Counted from the first letter of the stretch, positions 21,241 to 32,160 are shown. The stretch is 64,000 nucleotides of DNA from Haematobia irritans (GCF_050003625.1 NC_134397.1:97138162-97202161); one strand, 5' to 3'. The notes: a model not told the origin generated them from the letters alone. Made by a program: numbers and translations.

Positions 21241-22410
21241 TTCGTATAAAAAATAAGGGACATTCGTATTTAAAGGAAATAAAATATTTTTCCTTTTTCT
21301 ATAGAAATAAAATTTTGACAAAAGTTTCCATAGAAATAAAATGTCGACAAAATTTTCTATTGAAATAAAATTTTCACAAAATTTTTTATAGAAATAAAAT
21401 GTTGATAAAATTCTCTAGAGAAATAAAATTTTGACCAAATTTTCTATAGAAATAAAATTTTTGATAAAATTTTCTTTAGAAATAAAATTTTGATTAAATT
21501 TTTTATAGAAATACGATGTTGACAAAATTTTCTATAGAAATAAAATTTTGAGAAAATTTTCTATATAAATAAAATGTTAATAATTTTTTATAGAAATAAA
21601 ATTTTTTTATAGATTTACTCGTTTGCGAATAAGTTCATTGTTCTTTACTTCTAAAAAAATTTCTCTGAAGACGAACATCGGAGATGTTTCGAAATATTGG
21701 ATAATATTAAATAAAAATACAACTCAAAAACACAACAACATCTGTTTTTATTCATATGACCTCAAGCCGAACTATACAAATATAATGTTGATAAAATTTT
21801 CTATAAAAATAAAATTTTGACAAAATTTTCTATAGAAATAAAATTTTGACAAAATTTTCTATAGAAATACAATTTTGATAGAATTTTCTATAGAAATAGA
21901 ATTTTGATATTTTTTTATAGATGTTAACAACATTTTCTATTGAAATAAAATTTTGACAAAATTTTCTATAGAAATAAAATTATGACAACATTTTTTATAG
22001 AAATAAAATTTTGATAAAAATTTTTATAGAAATAAAATTTTCACAAAGTTTTCTATAGAAATAAAATTTTGATAACATTTTCTATAGAAATACAATGTTG
22101 ATAAAATTTTCTATACAAATAAAATGTTGATAAAATATGGCCCGTTTGCAATACCATCCGACCTACATCAATGACAACTACTTATGCCAAGTTTCAAGTC
22201 GATAGCTTGTTTCGTTCGGAAGCTAGCGTGATTTCAACAGACGGTCGGACGGACATGCGTAGATCGACTCAGAATTTCACCGCGACCCAGAATATGTATA
22301 CTTTATGGGGTCTTAGAGCAATATTTCGATGTATTACAAACGGAATGACAAACTTAATATACCCCCTTCCTATGGTGGATGGTATAAAAAACAGACAAAA
22401 AATACAAAAA
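21241..22410 (+). repeat. Dispersed fly repeat with ~28-30 bp tandem array
   Basis: Roughly 25 degenerate units of TTTTCTATAGAAATAAAA plus TTTTGACAAAA run from about 21290 to 22140, with a non-repeat island at 21612-21775. A non-tandem segment follows (CCGACCTACATCAATGACAA, AGCTAGCGTGATTTCAACAG, ATATTTCGATGTATTACAAA). It ends in the hairpin-forming TATACCCCCTTCCTATGG. Related fragments lie at 24880-25245, 48925-49310, 50706-50935 and 53680-53773. It interrupts the LINE-B 5' region. Confidence 0.75.
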
Positions 22411-23249
22411 TAAATTTACTTTTGCTAGTTACATATAAAAACATAACAAATTTAAACATTTGCCTTGTTAGAATTACTCATTTTATCGTCAATAAGCTTA
22501 ACTATTAATTACACACTTATATCTAAAGAAACACAAACTGTATGACTTCTTTTCTCATTAAGCATGATTCCATTTTTTGTCATAACATACTCGAGAACTT
22601 TGCAAATTCCCGAAACTCCCGCTAAATGTTCGAGTATTCTCGATTATCCCGTTTCACCAAATGCAATCGAATGTTTGCTTGCGACCGAGAATGGAAACAA
22701 ATGCACAACTTCAATGATGTGACGTCACAACAACATTCACTCGATACTGAATTATTGGGTGTGATTCAAACCATGTCTCATTCATACATTTACATTCATT
22801 CGAACCGATTCGGTCAAGCCAGTGTTCTCATTCTATTCATTCGATCAATGAAGATTATTCAGTCTTCTCGAACCGTTTCATGAGTTCAGTTGTGTGCGCT
22901 ATGAATGAATGTTCTCATGCAATGCTCTAATAGTTATTCTTTAAATGTTTGTTTTGGATATTGTCATCCATTGTAGAGTTTTTTTCTTTTTCTCTCGTTC
23001 AGACACGTGTCTCTATTGAATGGTTCATTTGATGAATGAACACTAGGCTCATTCATGATTTTAAACAAAATACTTATTAATGAATTTGTATTTTTTTTCT
23101 TTTACGAGAAGTCACAATCACTACGAGATTGAAATAATTATTGATACTTTGGATAAAGTGTAAGATAGCTAGAACCGTCACAGAAATCATAATTTGGAAC
23201 TTGCTATGAGAAGATCGACCGTCTCTCATGACTGCTAGATCCGAACTTC
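22411..23249 (-). other. Remaining 5' flank of LINE-B, unassigned
   Basis: No gene is supported. It lies inside the inferred LINE-B target duplication, so it should be LINE-B 5' UTR or further insertions. ATGCAATGCTCTAATAG at 22915 resembles the LINE-B ORF1 start but is followed by stops. Confidence 0.35.
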
Positions 23250-23640
23250 AGCGAATGAATCGCGTAAGCAGCCGAACTGCGTAAGCGGACGAACCGCGTA
23301 AGCAGCCGAACTGCGTAAGCGAACGAATCGCGTAACCGGACGAATCGCGTTAGGGGGGTGCTAGTATAGCCTTAGAGAGGAAGGTGGGATAGGAGAATGG
23401 AGTGCTAGTCTACTACAAGGTTTGGATGCGAACGAATCGCGTTAAATACAGCCGGGATGCGAACGAATCGCGTTGGGATGAATCGGGTGTTGCTATCGGA
23501 AGTTCGACTGCGGTCGTTGCCACTCGTTTTACTATTCGTCAAGCCTCGGTTGATTCATGCCATCGTCCCGACAGACCCACATTCTTAAGTCGGCAGTACT
23601 ACCAACTAAATAGGAATTACCAACGTATAAATCAAAAAAA
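23250..23640. mobile_element. Right part of the minisatellite-bearing element
   Basis: GCGTAAGCAGCCGAACT / GCGGACGAACC units continue the array broken at 9004, followed by TTAGGGGGGTGCTAG and two further GATGCGAACGAATCGCGTT units near 23425 and 23456. The right border of the element is not clear. Confidence 0.55.
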
Positions 23641-23826
23641 AACGTTGGGTGATGAAAGTAGCCTTCCTTTCGATACCACTTGTACTTTATGCAAGCAATG
23701 ACAATTGTTGCAATGCGTGCAGTGACGCAAAGCAAGCACTTGGGCACAGTGGTTCGAAGGGAGAAAAATGGGAATTAATTAAATTCAAAATAAGAACAAT
23801 ATGTACGAGCAATTGGCTCGTTACAA

Positions 23827-24780
23827 ATGTCCTCTTCACAGATCTCGGTGACTCTCGCAACAGCCATCGGTTCAACTTTGGTGAGTTTGAGGCAGTAGAA
23901 ACCTTCTCTTTCATATGGTGTCTATCCATGTCTGCATCTTTGGTATCTCCCTCGACTTCGCCAGAAGGTCTGCTTATTTCTGATTCAGACAGGGGCTTGT
24001 CCTTTTCTGAATCCTTTAGCTGATCGTTTTTATATACCTTCATTTGGATATAATGAAAGCCATACCATACACGGCCCTGGGACTTTGCTAGATGTGGCAA
24101 AGACTGAGTGTTCAATGTAGTCACTACATGTCGTCTTGGTCCATCCACGTCATCCAAACGGCCAACCTTCCAATCAGCTGTTGGAAGATCTGGATTGCAT
24201 TGTTTCAGTTTGCAGGTATCCACGGAGGTGATCTAGGTCTAGCTGGTATGTCTTTCTTCTCTACTAACTCTTGTGCAACTCTTTCCCAAACTTCACCAAT
24301 TAGTATCAACGCAGCTTTAAAACATTCTATAGTGCTCTGGTCCTCAAATGCGACTACCTTAAATCATCCTTGATACCAACCAGCCTCTTGGTGTCGAGGA
24401 TCTGGGCCGGCATTCTCAATTTTCCCCCACAATCGCCATCACAAGATCTTTGATCTCTTTTGGAAGAAGATGGCAGTTCATCCGACGATCTTTCCAGCTT
24501 CAAGAATTTCCAAGAACGTTGCTTAGTTGACAACGTGCTTGGGTCGACTGATCCTAATTGAAGGATTACTTCCTTTTGATGTCGTTACCTTAGGGAAGGT
24601 TCGACTTGTCAAATTAGCACAACCTTTCGACCCGTCTACAGGTCGACTAATTGGACCTAACTCTTGGTCAGTGCTCAAATTTATAACTTCAGTCGATACC
24701 CGTCCACTGGGCCTTGAAGATAGCAACCCAGTGAATGACTTTGAATTTCGCTGCATTGTGGCTTAATTTACCACCACACT
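23827..24780 (-). pseudogene. LINE-A ORF1 fragment
   Basis: On the minus strand it matches the ORF1 end of the 3663 copy (CNPDLPTADWKVGRLDDVDG, SLPHLAKSQGRVWYGFHYIQ, KPLSESEISRPSGEVEGD). Upstream it reads HLLPKEIKDLVMAIVGEN and VVAFEDQSTIECFKAALILI, with stops and shifts between. It ends at about 23827 inside the equivalent of EEDI. It shows that LINE-A ORF1 is much longer than what survives at 3680. Confidence 0.82.
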
Positions 24781-24839
24781 TGAAATTCGTAATAAATTCT
24801 TATTTCGATGAAATAATCCGCATTAAAAAACACGTCCGT

Positions 24840-25245
24840 TCAGTTTGACGGTTGAATGACAACTTTTCTTGCAATTTGCTCCGCGGTAGAAACAAAGTCC
24901 TCATGTCGCTTGCCGGCAGCAATTGGGTGCGAACAATTGACTCTATATAAGGCCACATATAGACCGATTTTGCTTCTTGGGCTTCTAGAAACCGTATTTT
25001 CTATCTGATTTGGCCTAAACTTGAAATCTAGAGGTATTTTAGGATCACAACTAAGTGTAACGGAAATGGGGTGCATCAGTCCATGTGTTGGTATAGCCCA
25101 TATATAGACCGATCTCCTGATTTTACTATTAGATCTTCTAAAAACAGTAGTTTTTCCATGAAATTGTAAATCTTGTGGTATTTTATGCACACAAAACCCT
25201 GATTTGTGATGTTTAAGATTCCTGTAAAACTTATACATTCAATAT
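24840..25245 (-). repeat. Dispersed fly repeat fragment
   Basis: It has two diverged copies of a 'CATATATAGACCGAT...TTT...CTTCTAGAAACCGTATTTTC' unit (about 24950 and 25090), the internal part of the same dispersed family as 21241-22410. The frame across it is not a gene. Confidence 0.55.
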
Positions 25246-25399
25246 CTTAAAATTCAGAATCTTCTAGTCTAAATACGTAGAAACTTAAAATTTAACTTCG
25301 GGTATCATTTGAATGAACCTTGCATATTCTTTTCATGTAGCAGTTTTAAAATTAAATTAAAATTAATATTAAGACTGTTTTTAGTAGCAATGGACTGTT

Positions 25400-25468
25400 T
25401 TGGTATCACAATGGACTGAATAGTCTAAGAGAGCCTGATACATCGGGCTGCCACCTAACCTAACCTAG
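25400..25468 (+). mobile_element. LINE-A (or SINE) 3' tail only
   Basis: TGGTATCACAATGGACTGAA through GGGCTGCCACCTAACCTAACC matches the LINE-A 3' UTR, with the ATACATC variant of the SINE at 34441. It is a 5'-truncated insertion or a solo tail. Confidence 0.82.
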
Positions 25469-25469
25469 A

Positions 25470-26320
25470 AGCAATATCCCTTAAATGAAAACCGGCTTCA
25501 AAATTAATCCAACAATTCAATACAGATTTTAATAAAATTGATTTGTCCTTGCATGGTAACTTTCGTTTTCCCTGTATAAAAGGATCCGAAATTAAAAATA
25601 AACGGTTAAACAAACTATTGCAGAAACAACTTATAAGAAGGATTTTATTAAAAACATTAAAATTAGAGTCGTTAAAAAAAACAAAAACAAAGCGACCACA
25701 TTTCTTTACACACACAACAATAAGAGAGCAACGCGAACATAAATTAACAAACACCACACAAAAATTCATATTTGGATTAGAGGTGTGCACGTGACCTGAA
25801 ATTGTCGTGACTCATGAAAATGTTAGTGATTCACGCGTAAGTCACACTGATGGCCACGGCGTGAGTGTGGGTGATTAACAAACCATATGTCGTGCATGAG
25901 CGTGCGTCACGAAAATAATTTCTTCGTGAGTGTGCGTGAGTAACGAATACGCTCACAAAAATAATCCCGCTCACGAACATAAAACGCTTACGAGTTGAAT
26001 CGATTTACAATTTTAGTGACACCTAGGATGTTAAGAGTTTAATAACGCTTCGATTTTAATCATGCTCATGTTTTCAGACACGTTCCTAAAGTAAATTACA
26101 CAAAAAATTATTTGTGAGTTACGACATGTTCGTGCGTGAGTCCTACCAAACAATAACGTGCGTAAGTTTTTTCCGTCGTGAGTGTGAATAAAATATTACT
26201 CACGTCCACACCTCTAATTTGGATATTAGTTAAGACAAAATCTCATTGGAGCCTTCAGGGGGGAACACAACTAAAAGTCTAGTTAAAATTTACATATATG
26301 AACGAACGAACACGTAACAA
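25470..26320 (+). pseudogene. C-terminal coding remnant of unknown family, split by a hAT-type MITE
   Basis: A lysine-rich open frame (NKRLNKLLQKQLIRRILLKT, KKTKTKRPHFFTHTTIREQR, NTTQKFIFG) runs into the MITE at 25778. Beyond it, allowing one stop, DKISLEPSGGNTTKSLVKIY leads to a stop near 26310. The style resembles the C-terminus of a transposon or DNA-virus-like protein but I do not recognise it. The composition is more coding-like than its surroundings. Confidence 0.35.
25778..26216. mobile_element. hAT-type MITE, 439 bp, with 8-bp target duplication
   Basis: The terminal repeats are TAGAGGTGTGCACGTGA and the complement of its right end, TAGAGGTGTGGACGTGA. It is flanked by ATTTGGAT at 25770-25777 and 26217-26224. 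The interior is full of CGTGAGTGTG / GTGACTCACG sub-repeats, typical transposase binding arrays. No coding. Confidence 0.93.
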
Positions 26321-26640
26321 TTAGACTGAAAAATATTAATTTTATAACAAATTTAAAAGAACCTAAAGCCCATCCCAGAATCCCCAATCGAGTTTTTTCC
26401 GATCCAGTCCTTTTGGACAAGTGCACAAACATTTCTTCTAAAGCGCATCTTAGGATCCCCCAATGATTTTTTCTACTTCCGATGCAGTCCTTGTGGACAA
26501 GTATTAGAAAGAATGCAATCAGGCTATTTTAAGTGCAAATTTTCGACAATTAAATTTTGCAAAAAAAAAAAAAACAGAAAACTAATAAAAAAATAAATAA
26601 AAATATAAAATTAATAAAAAAGTAAAAAAATAATAATAAA
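26225..26640. repeat. Unassigned sequence with a ~60-bp duplicated block
   Basis: About 26367-26424 and 26442-26503 are diverged tandem copies (CAGAATCCCC... and TAGGATCCCC..., both with CAGTCCTTTTGGACAAGT-like ends). The rest is A-rich and unremarkable. Confidence 0.5.
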
Positions 26641-26945
26641 AAAAATAAATTTCATCCCCGCTGAGATTTGAACCTGTGCTGTTTGACTTTTTCGCTTCCA
26701 TGCAAGTTCTTTTGAGAAGGTTTTGCAAATTACGAGAATTTTTATTTTTTTTTTGTTTTGATTTTTAATGAAAAAAATATATTTATACGAAAATATATAC
26801 CGAAAATAAAAAATAAAAACGATGCATAACATAAAAAAAATAATTTTTAGAAAAATATTTAATAAAAAATTGCAGCTGGTGAGATTTGAACCTGCGTTTC
26901 TTATTTTTTCGTTCATACTAATAAAGAATATCTCGAGAAGCAATT
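26641..26945 (-). repeat. Two tRNA-like SINE heads in tandem
   Basis: CTGAGATTTGAACCTGTGCT (26658) and GTGAGATTTGAACCTGCGTT (26880) are complements of B-box-containing heads (AGGTTCAAATCTC), each followed by a similar TTTTTCG stretch about 220 bases apart. The interspersed frame at 26611-26943 is AT-driven noise. Confidence 0.45.
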
Positions 26946-27020
26946 AGAATGTTATTCCTTGGTGTCGTATTACGATCAAATCACAAACATTTCAATTGAC
27001 CTTTCGACGCTTTATGTTCA

Positions 27021-27290
27021 ATGGCGTTTGTGGCTGAGTGTGCTAAGGCGTTCTGTTATGGTGTCAGCAAACCCAAGTTCAACCCCTGCACTATGGGGCC
27101 AATGGTCAGTTTTTGAGGCAATACATCACAGGAAACAGCTAGACCTTTAAAATTTCGTATAGATGATTATAATGTATTCTTAAGACTTCGGTAAAAAAAT
27201 TAAGGCATTCGGGCAGTCCCACGCCCATTTCCAGTACGGGGATTAAAGTGCTTCTCTAGGTGGAGATCCCTGGAAAATAATTCTTGAAAT
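27021..27290 (+). repeat. tRNA-derived SINE
   Basis: GTGGCTGAGTGTGCTAAGGC is a strong A-box-like start and AAGTTCAACCCC (27074) a B-box. Downstream, CGGGGATTAAAGTGCTTCTC resembles SINE body sequence. There is no polypeptide. Family unknown. Confidence 0.55.
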
Positions 27291-27300
27291 TTAGCGATAG

Positions 27301-27584
27301 CACTGCTCTGCAATGAAATCCTGTTTTAGACGAAATCAGCTGATCCTTATGTAAAAGGATCTCCTGAAACAGAATGACTGCCCATTTTGCCCCATCATGC
27401 CTAGTTTTCGAGATATCCTTGAAATAATTTTTTTCTGACAGTTTTCATAAATAAATAAGAAAAAATGTACTTTCAGGATATCTCGAAAACTAGATGTGAT
27501 AGGGCAAAACGGGAAGTAAATTCGGATTCAGGAGATTATTTTCGTCTAAAGGAGGGCTCAAAAGATGATTTTTGCAGAACAGTG
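27301..27584. mobile_element. CACTG...CAGTG fold-back element, 284 bp
   Basis: It starts CACTGCTCTGCAATGAAATC and ends GATTTTTGCAGAACAGTG. The arms (about 27301-27425 and 27475-27584) are imperfect inverted repeats along most of their length, sharing GTTTTAGACGAAA/TTTCGTCTAAA-type blocks and TAGTTTTCGAGATATCC/GGATATCTCGAAAACTA. Flanks TAG and TAA are compatible with a short target duplication. CACTG ends suggest a CACTA-like mobiliser. Confidence 0.75.
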
Positions 27585-27771
27585 TAATTGCAGCATTCTG
27601 TTGGAGATAACATTTATTTATCAACTGACTTTAAATTACAAACTAATTTATATTAATACATTTCAGAAAATTACTTTTAAGATTAATCAATTTCTTGGTG
27701 TGAGTGTTTAAAACATACTGGGTATTTGGATACAATATTCAATTTAATCAATCTAAAAAGAGAGAATTTTG

Positions 27772-30700
27772 TTAATATTCGTATGTACAAAATAATTGGG
27801 TTTTGTACAAAATTCTTACTTGCAAATTTTCTGTTTCATCAACTTCTAATTCAAAATTAAAATGAAATGGATCCTCTTCGTAATCTTCAGAATCTGAAAC
27901 ATCTTTATTTATAGCTGCAGTTGACGTACTTGGCAGTTGATACTCAGGGATGTCCGGAATTTTTAAAAGAGAAATCACTTCTCTTGGAAGCTGCAAACTT
28001 CTCTTTTTTGAAAGACGATTTTTCAGATATATACTTGATAATAACGGGTCTGAAGAATCCAGGGCCCTGTTAAAAACATCCATTATATTATGCTCCTTAG
28101 AATCCTTTCGTGCATGCTCAATGCGGTCCTTTTTGTAAAATTTATTTCTCGCCTCAGATGCATTTCCACCAGCACATCCGAGAGGTACGGTATTTGGAAA
28201 GAATGTGCTAAAATTTTTTGCAAAGTCGCTAACTTTGGGTACCACTCGTAATGTTTAAAATATATCTCTGCAGTTTTATAGCAAAATTTTTACAAGTGGT
28301 CGGCACTTATTTCAAATTCAGAGTTAATTGTGATAAGAATTATATGTAAATGTTTTAAAAGTTCGATATTAATGTTGGTTAGAAGAAAATAATTCCGGAT
28401 TAGAAAATGCTTTTCGTGCCGTATTGCCGTCATTCGTGGACCCGCTCCCATTGCTTTTCGGCTTGTGGACATGAAGGCCCATTTTTTGCCAAAATTGTTC
28501 TTGAATTTCTCTTTAGCATAAGGACTTTCTCCTCAGCACTCCGAATTTGCCATTTTTTAATATTAAGTCTATATGAAAGATTAAGGACAAATTCAAAACA
28601 TCGAATCCAGGCGTGTAATGGGCTTATACCATATTTTAATGCATTCGATTTGGGTTGAAACACCGATGAGCTGAAATTTTTTATTGACAAAAACTGTTTT
28701 GGATTTCCACCACATATCGGACACGACTGAGTACTCTTTGCTTCCGTAAGTACGTTCAACACTTTTCCACCAATTAAACTCATAATAAGCTCGTACTTTA
28801 CAGTAATCTTTTTACCGTTTACCATATAATATTCCAAAGGCGTAAGATTTGATATCTGCATATCCAGATTTGTTTTTTCTTTCAATATAAGTGGTCGGCA
28901 AAAGCGGACGGATTGAGGAGTACGGTTAATTCAAACGATTGTATTACTTGAAGTGACTATGGTATAACTGAGGTTACAAAGAGCGAGTTATCTAAACTTA
29001 ATGCTTCTTCAGCACGCAGAGAAGAAACATGATTGTCACAATCATATTCGAAGAGCAAAATAATATGATAGGAGCTATTTTTGCGGAGACCATGTAACAT
29101 TTTAAACTGCAACCATGTTGGCTCAGTGAACATGGTTCTAAGAAAAATATAATTGCCCTCATCTAAAATGTTATTATATTGATAAAAAGAATTTTGTTTA
29201 AATGAAAAGACAATGGTCACGATTTAAAATGTTATGGTATTCATTACAAATGTTTTTCTCCTAGTTAAAAGAACATGGTCACAACCTAAAATGTTTTGAT
29301 CTTTATGAAAAAACTTTTTTCATCGTCGAAAAAAGGACGCCACTTGAGAAAAGAAAACACAAAATTAACTTTATTTGTTTGTTTTTATTTATTTATAAAC
29401 TAATTCATTGTTTATTTGTATTTATAATGCCGTTCAAGCAACAAGTAATTATTCAATTTCAACAACAAGTAATTATTTCATATTTACATCGTGCCCATCA
29501 AATGTACAAACGCAGACATCATGTAACTGCAAATAAAAATAAATGATCCATAAGCAAAATGCAGAACAAAAAACAGGTACATTTACATTTCAATTACACT
29601 TTCCTTTTTTGCATTCACATAAAACCACGTGCCATTTCTGAATAAATAAATTAACACAAAACACAGTAAATCCGTATTCTCCGTCCATTCCAAGAAACAA
29701 TCAACACACGACTGACGCGTAAAATGAAAATCGTGTGTACCTGCTCAATGTTTTTATAAAATTCTTTTCGCTGCAAAAAACTTACAAAATTAAATGGTCA
29801 CGAAAAAAATGTAAATGGTCTTTATGGCCATGTAATGGTTCTAGACATGGCTATACTTAACCTATAAAAATACTTTTTTCCCTGTAAAAAAGTAAAAAAA
29901 AAATTGAATGGTCAGGTACATGATTTTCCCGATCATGTAATGGTCTCAAATTCTATCATTTAAATGATAGAACATGTTTGTGGTATTTGAGAACCATTCA
30001 AATGCTTATTGCCACCATAAATTTTTCTCCGCTCGAAAACTATTTTTACAAAGACAAAATACATGGTTTTCGCGGCAATTACATGCTCTAGATAAGCATT
30101 AAATGGATGCGGCAACCATGTCCAAACATGGTTTTTCTGTGCGTGCTAGGGGAGAGCGGTAATGACATTTTCTCGTTAGAAGTTGTTTTTTTCTCATTTT
30201 AGTTGGTTGAAATGGAGACGATGCAGCTTTCTTTAAAATAAAATTCAAATCATTTTCTTTTGATAAATTAGCTGAAATAGAAGCAGCATTAATCAATAGC
30301 TTTGTATCATTTCCTTGTTCCGACGACACTTCCGTAGCAATTTTTCTTTTTTGTCGCTCACTTCCATTGCTATAACCCATATAAGGACGGCCTTTTTTTC
30401 TTCGGAACATCACTTTCTAATAGTTTGAATGCAGTCTCACGAGATAACCACACTTTTTAATTTTCTAGAAAACGCTTCGTGACCCTCCGGTTTTTTACCC
30501 ACTTTTGGTTAGCATATGCACAGAAATTATTAATTTGTTTTTTCACTGTCGTCATATAATTTTTATAGACACTTCTGTTGAATTTCGCGGAAATCCAGTT
30601 GGTAACATTAATGGGTTTTCTATCATTTTCCAACCAAAGGTTAAATATATCCAAATTTTTAAGTTTTACATTATCTGAAAATAGATTTTTATAAAATGGT

Positions 30701-30960
30701 GCAGATTGGAGCAGATAATTTTTCCAAAAACTAATAGTACACATTATTACCTTTCTCCACACATAAATTTTTTCACGGATACGCTCGGATAAAGAAAGTT
30801 CTACTCCAAAGAACATATGGACGACAACAAAAACTACACAAAATAGACAGCACATGTGACACAAAAAAAACTATTCATCAAATCTATTTTTTTAATTTAA
30901 TAACATGTTGCTTTACATACCTTTACAAGTGTTTTCCATTTTACAAAATTTTTATAATTT
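27772..30960 (-). pseudogene. DDE-type DNA transposase of an unplaced family, broken and split by a MITE
   Basis: Minus-strand order: N-terminal region (30864-30146: KNRRVTKRFLE, LSRETAFKLLESDVPKKKGR, YSNGSERQKRKIATE); then across the MITE AEEALSLDNSLFV; ITVKYELIMSLIGGKVLNVL followed by CPICGG; GISPLHAWIRCFEFVLNLSY; RLNIKKWQIR; TNINIELLKHLHIILI; HYEWYPKLATLQKILAH; NASEARNKFYKKDRIEHARK; SDPLLSS; and an acidic tail. A CxxC finger, LHxWIR-FE and ARNK-HARK-SDP motifs in this order are shared with a repeated animal transposase family I know from invertebrate genomes but cannot name with certainty. At least three frameshifts and stops are visible (near 28250, 28430, 28900, 30450). Not a host gene. 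Confidence 0.7.
29013..30145. mobile_element. Non-autonomous element with CACGCASAGAA ends, 1,133 bp, inside the transposase
   Basis: The left end CACGCAGAGAAGAAACATG and right-end complement CACGCACAGAAAAACCATG are inverted repeats. Removal joins SPLA to EEALSL in the transposase. No duplication is evident. The interior has many ATGGT / ACCAT repeats (ATGGTCAC near 29211, 29270 and 29797; CATGTAATGG near 29830 and 29930). No coding. Confidence 0.72.
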
Positions 30961-31850
30961 TAAAATTTTTTGCTTGACGGCCAAAATGACGTTGTTGTTT
31001 GTTTATGGTTGAATATCAGAAAAATGTAGCAAAACAAAATATGACAACTTTGACAGATCGTCATGTCATCATGAGGTGTTACCAGATTTTACTATTTGAT
31101 ATTTGGGTGTTTCAATGTGTTATATATAAGGTTTCGTTATTATTATTTTTAAATAGTTGACTTGAAAAATTGACTTTTGCCTCAAAGACCTGTCATTGGC
31201 CCCACAGTGCCCTGGTCGGAGCGAAAGTTTTTCAAATTGTAAAAATTAGATAATAGGAAAATAATAGTGTAATAAAAACATATGGATGAAAAAAAGTAAA
31301 ATTGGTTGAAAAAATTTTTTTGACACTTTTTATATTTTGTCATTCAAATTAACTCCCAGGGCACAACTTCTAAAGCAATGCAAAGGATCCAAAAAGCGAG
31401 TACTTCCGTCCTATGACAAGCCCGTGTAAAATTCATTGGAGATGATCCAAGTTTGCACTACTTCCGGACCACAGATTGGGGAGCCAAACTAACTTTTTGG
31501 AAGCTCTTTTCTTTTTGCTGGGAAGTTTTACATATTGTTCTTATTTTAAAATATTAACTATACACCATTTCATTCAATATTCATTTCGATAGAAGTTTTT
31601 ACTTACACTTAATTTTATACTTCTTCACACTGCAAATTTCAACTGCTTACTTGCTCTCTCTTGAAGCCGTTCTTAAAGTGTACAGATGGAATAAAACAAA
31701 AATAAATATAAATGTTAAAACCTTGTTTGCATAAGAAACAGTGTGGCCACACGTTTTGAATAACTTCTAACATAGATTTTTTTTATTTTTGGACAATGGG
31801 ATCGACCACTGTGCAGAGTTACAAAAGAGAGCCTCAATATCAGGCAGAAT
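30961..31850. other. AT-rich flank, no gene recognised
   Basis: It includes a GGCCCCACAGTGCCCTGGTC motif (31198) like that of the repeats at 33000-33480. Nothing coding is supported. Confidence 0.4.
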
Positions 31851-32160
31851 TCATGAGAATGCACAGAATTCATGAGGATACTATAGTTGAAGTGGTGAGA
31901 AGCTACTAGGTTTATCCTGTTCTCGGAGCTCGACCACCGCCCATAGCACCGGAGAAGAGAGATACCTCCCATGGCAGGCCAGGGTAGTATTAACCCAACT
32001 GAGATCAGGCAAGTGCCGCCGCCTCAATTCCTACCCCGTCAACTTTACGCTTGTCCTGGTAAACCTACCCTTCTCACCACCAGTTCACTCTGCACGCATC
32101 CCATTCTCGCAGAGTTCCTCGATCAAAGTGTAGAACACAATGGATGAAACTACATTAAAA
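31851..32160. other. GC-richer island of unknown nature
   Basis: Compared with its neighbours this block is GC-rich (CATAGCACCGGAGAAGAGAG, GCAAGTGCCGCCGCCTCAAT, ACCACCAGTTCACTCTGCAC). It contains two near repeats of AGAATTCATGAG. No long ORF. It could be the 5' end of an unrecognised LINE or an old regulatory element. Confidence 0.3.

Larger units (their letters stand above)
9005..23249 (-). mobile_element. LINE-B: jockey-type non-LTR retrotransposon, inverted, with later insertions inside
   Basis: AGCGAATGAATCGC lies at both 8991-9004 and 23250-23263, consistent with a 14-bp target duplication, with a T-rich (poly-A complement) start at 9005. On the minus strand the order is ORF1 gag (20759 to about 19539), endonuclease, RT in several pieces and C-terminus (about 9353). 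The RT is split cleanly by elements at 10171-11154 and 11771-17984; removing them restores contiguous coding. The duplication lies in a minisatellite, so chance repetition is possible. Confidence 0.75.

Noticed and set aside
22720..22727. TGACGTCA as a CRE-type regulatory site
   Set aside because: A lone 8-mer in transposon flank with no linked gene or promoter.
22915..22938. ATGCAATGCTCTAATAGTTA resembling the LINE-B ORF1 start, as a second copy
   Set aside because: The match covers only about 20 bases and is followed by stops; no further LINE-B homology is seen.
28407..28658. Plus-strand frame rich in Phe, Leu and Ser
   Set aside because: It is antisense to the transposase region carrying the conserved LHAWIR-type motifs.
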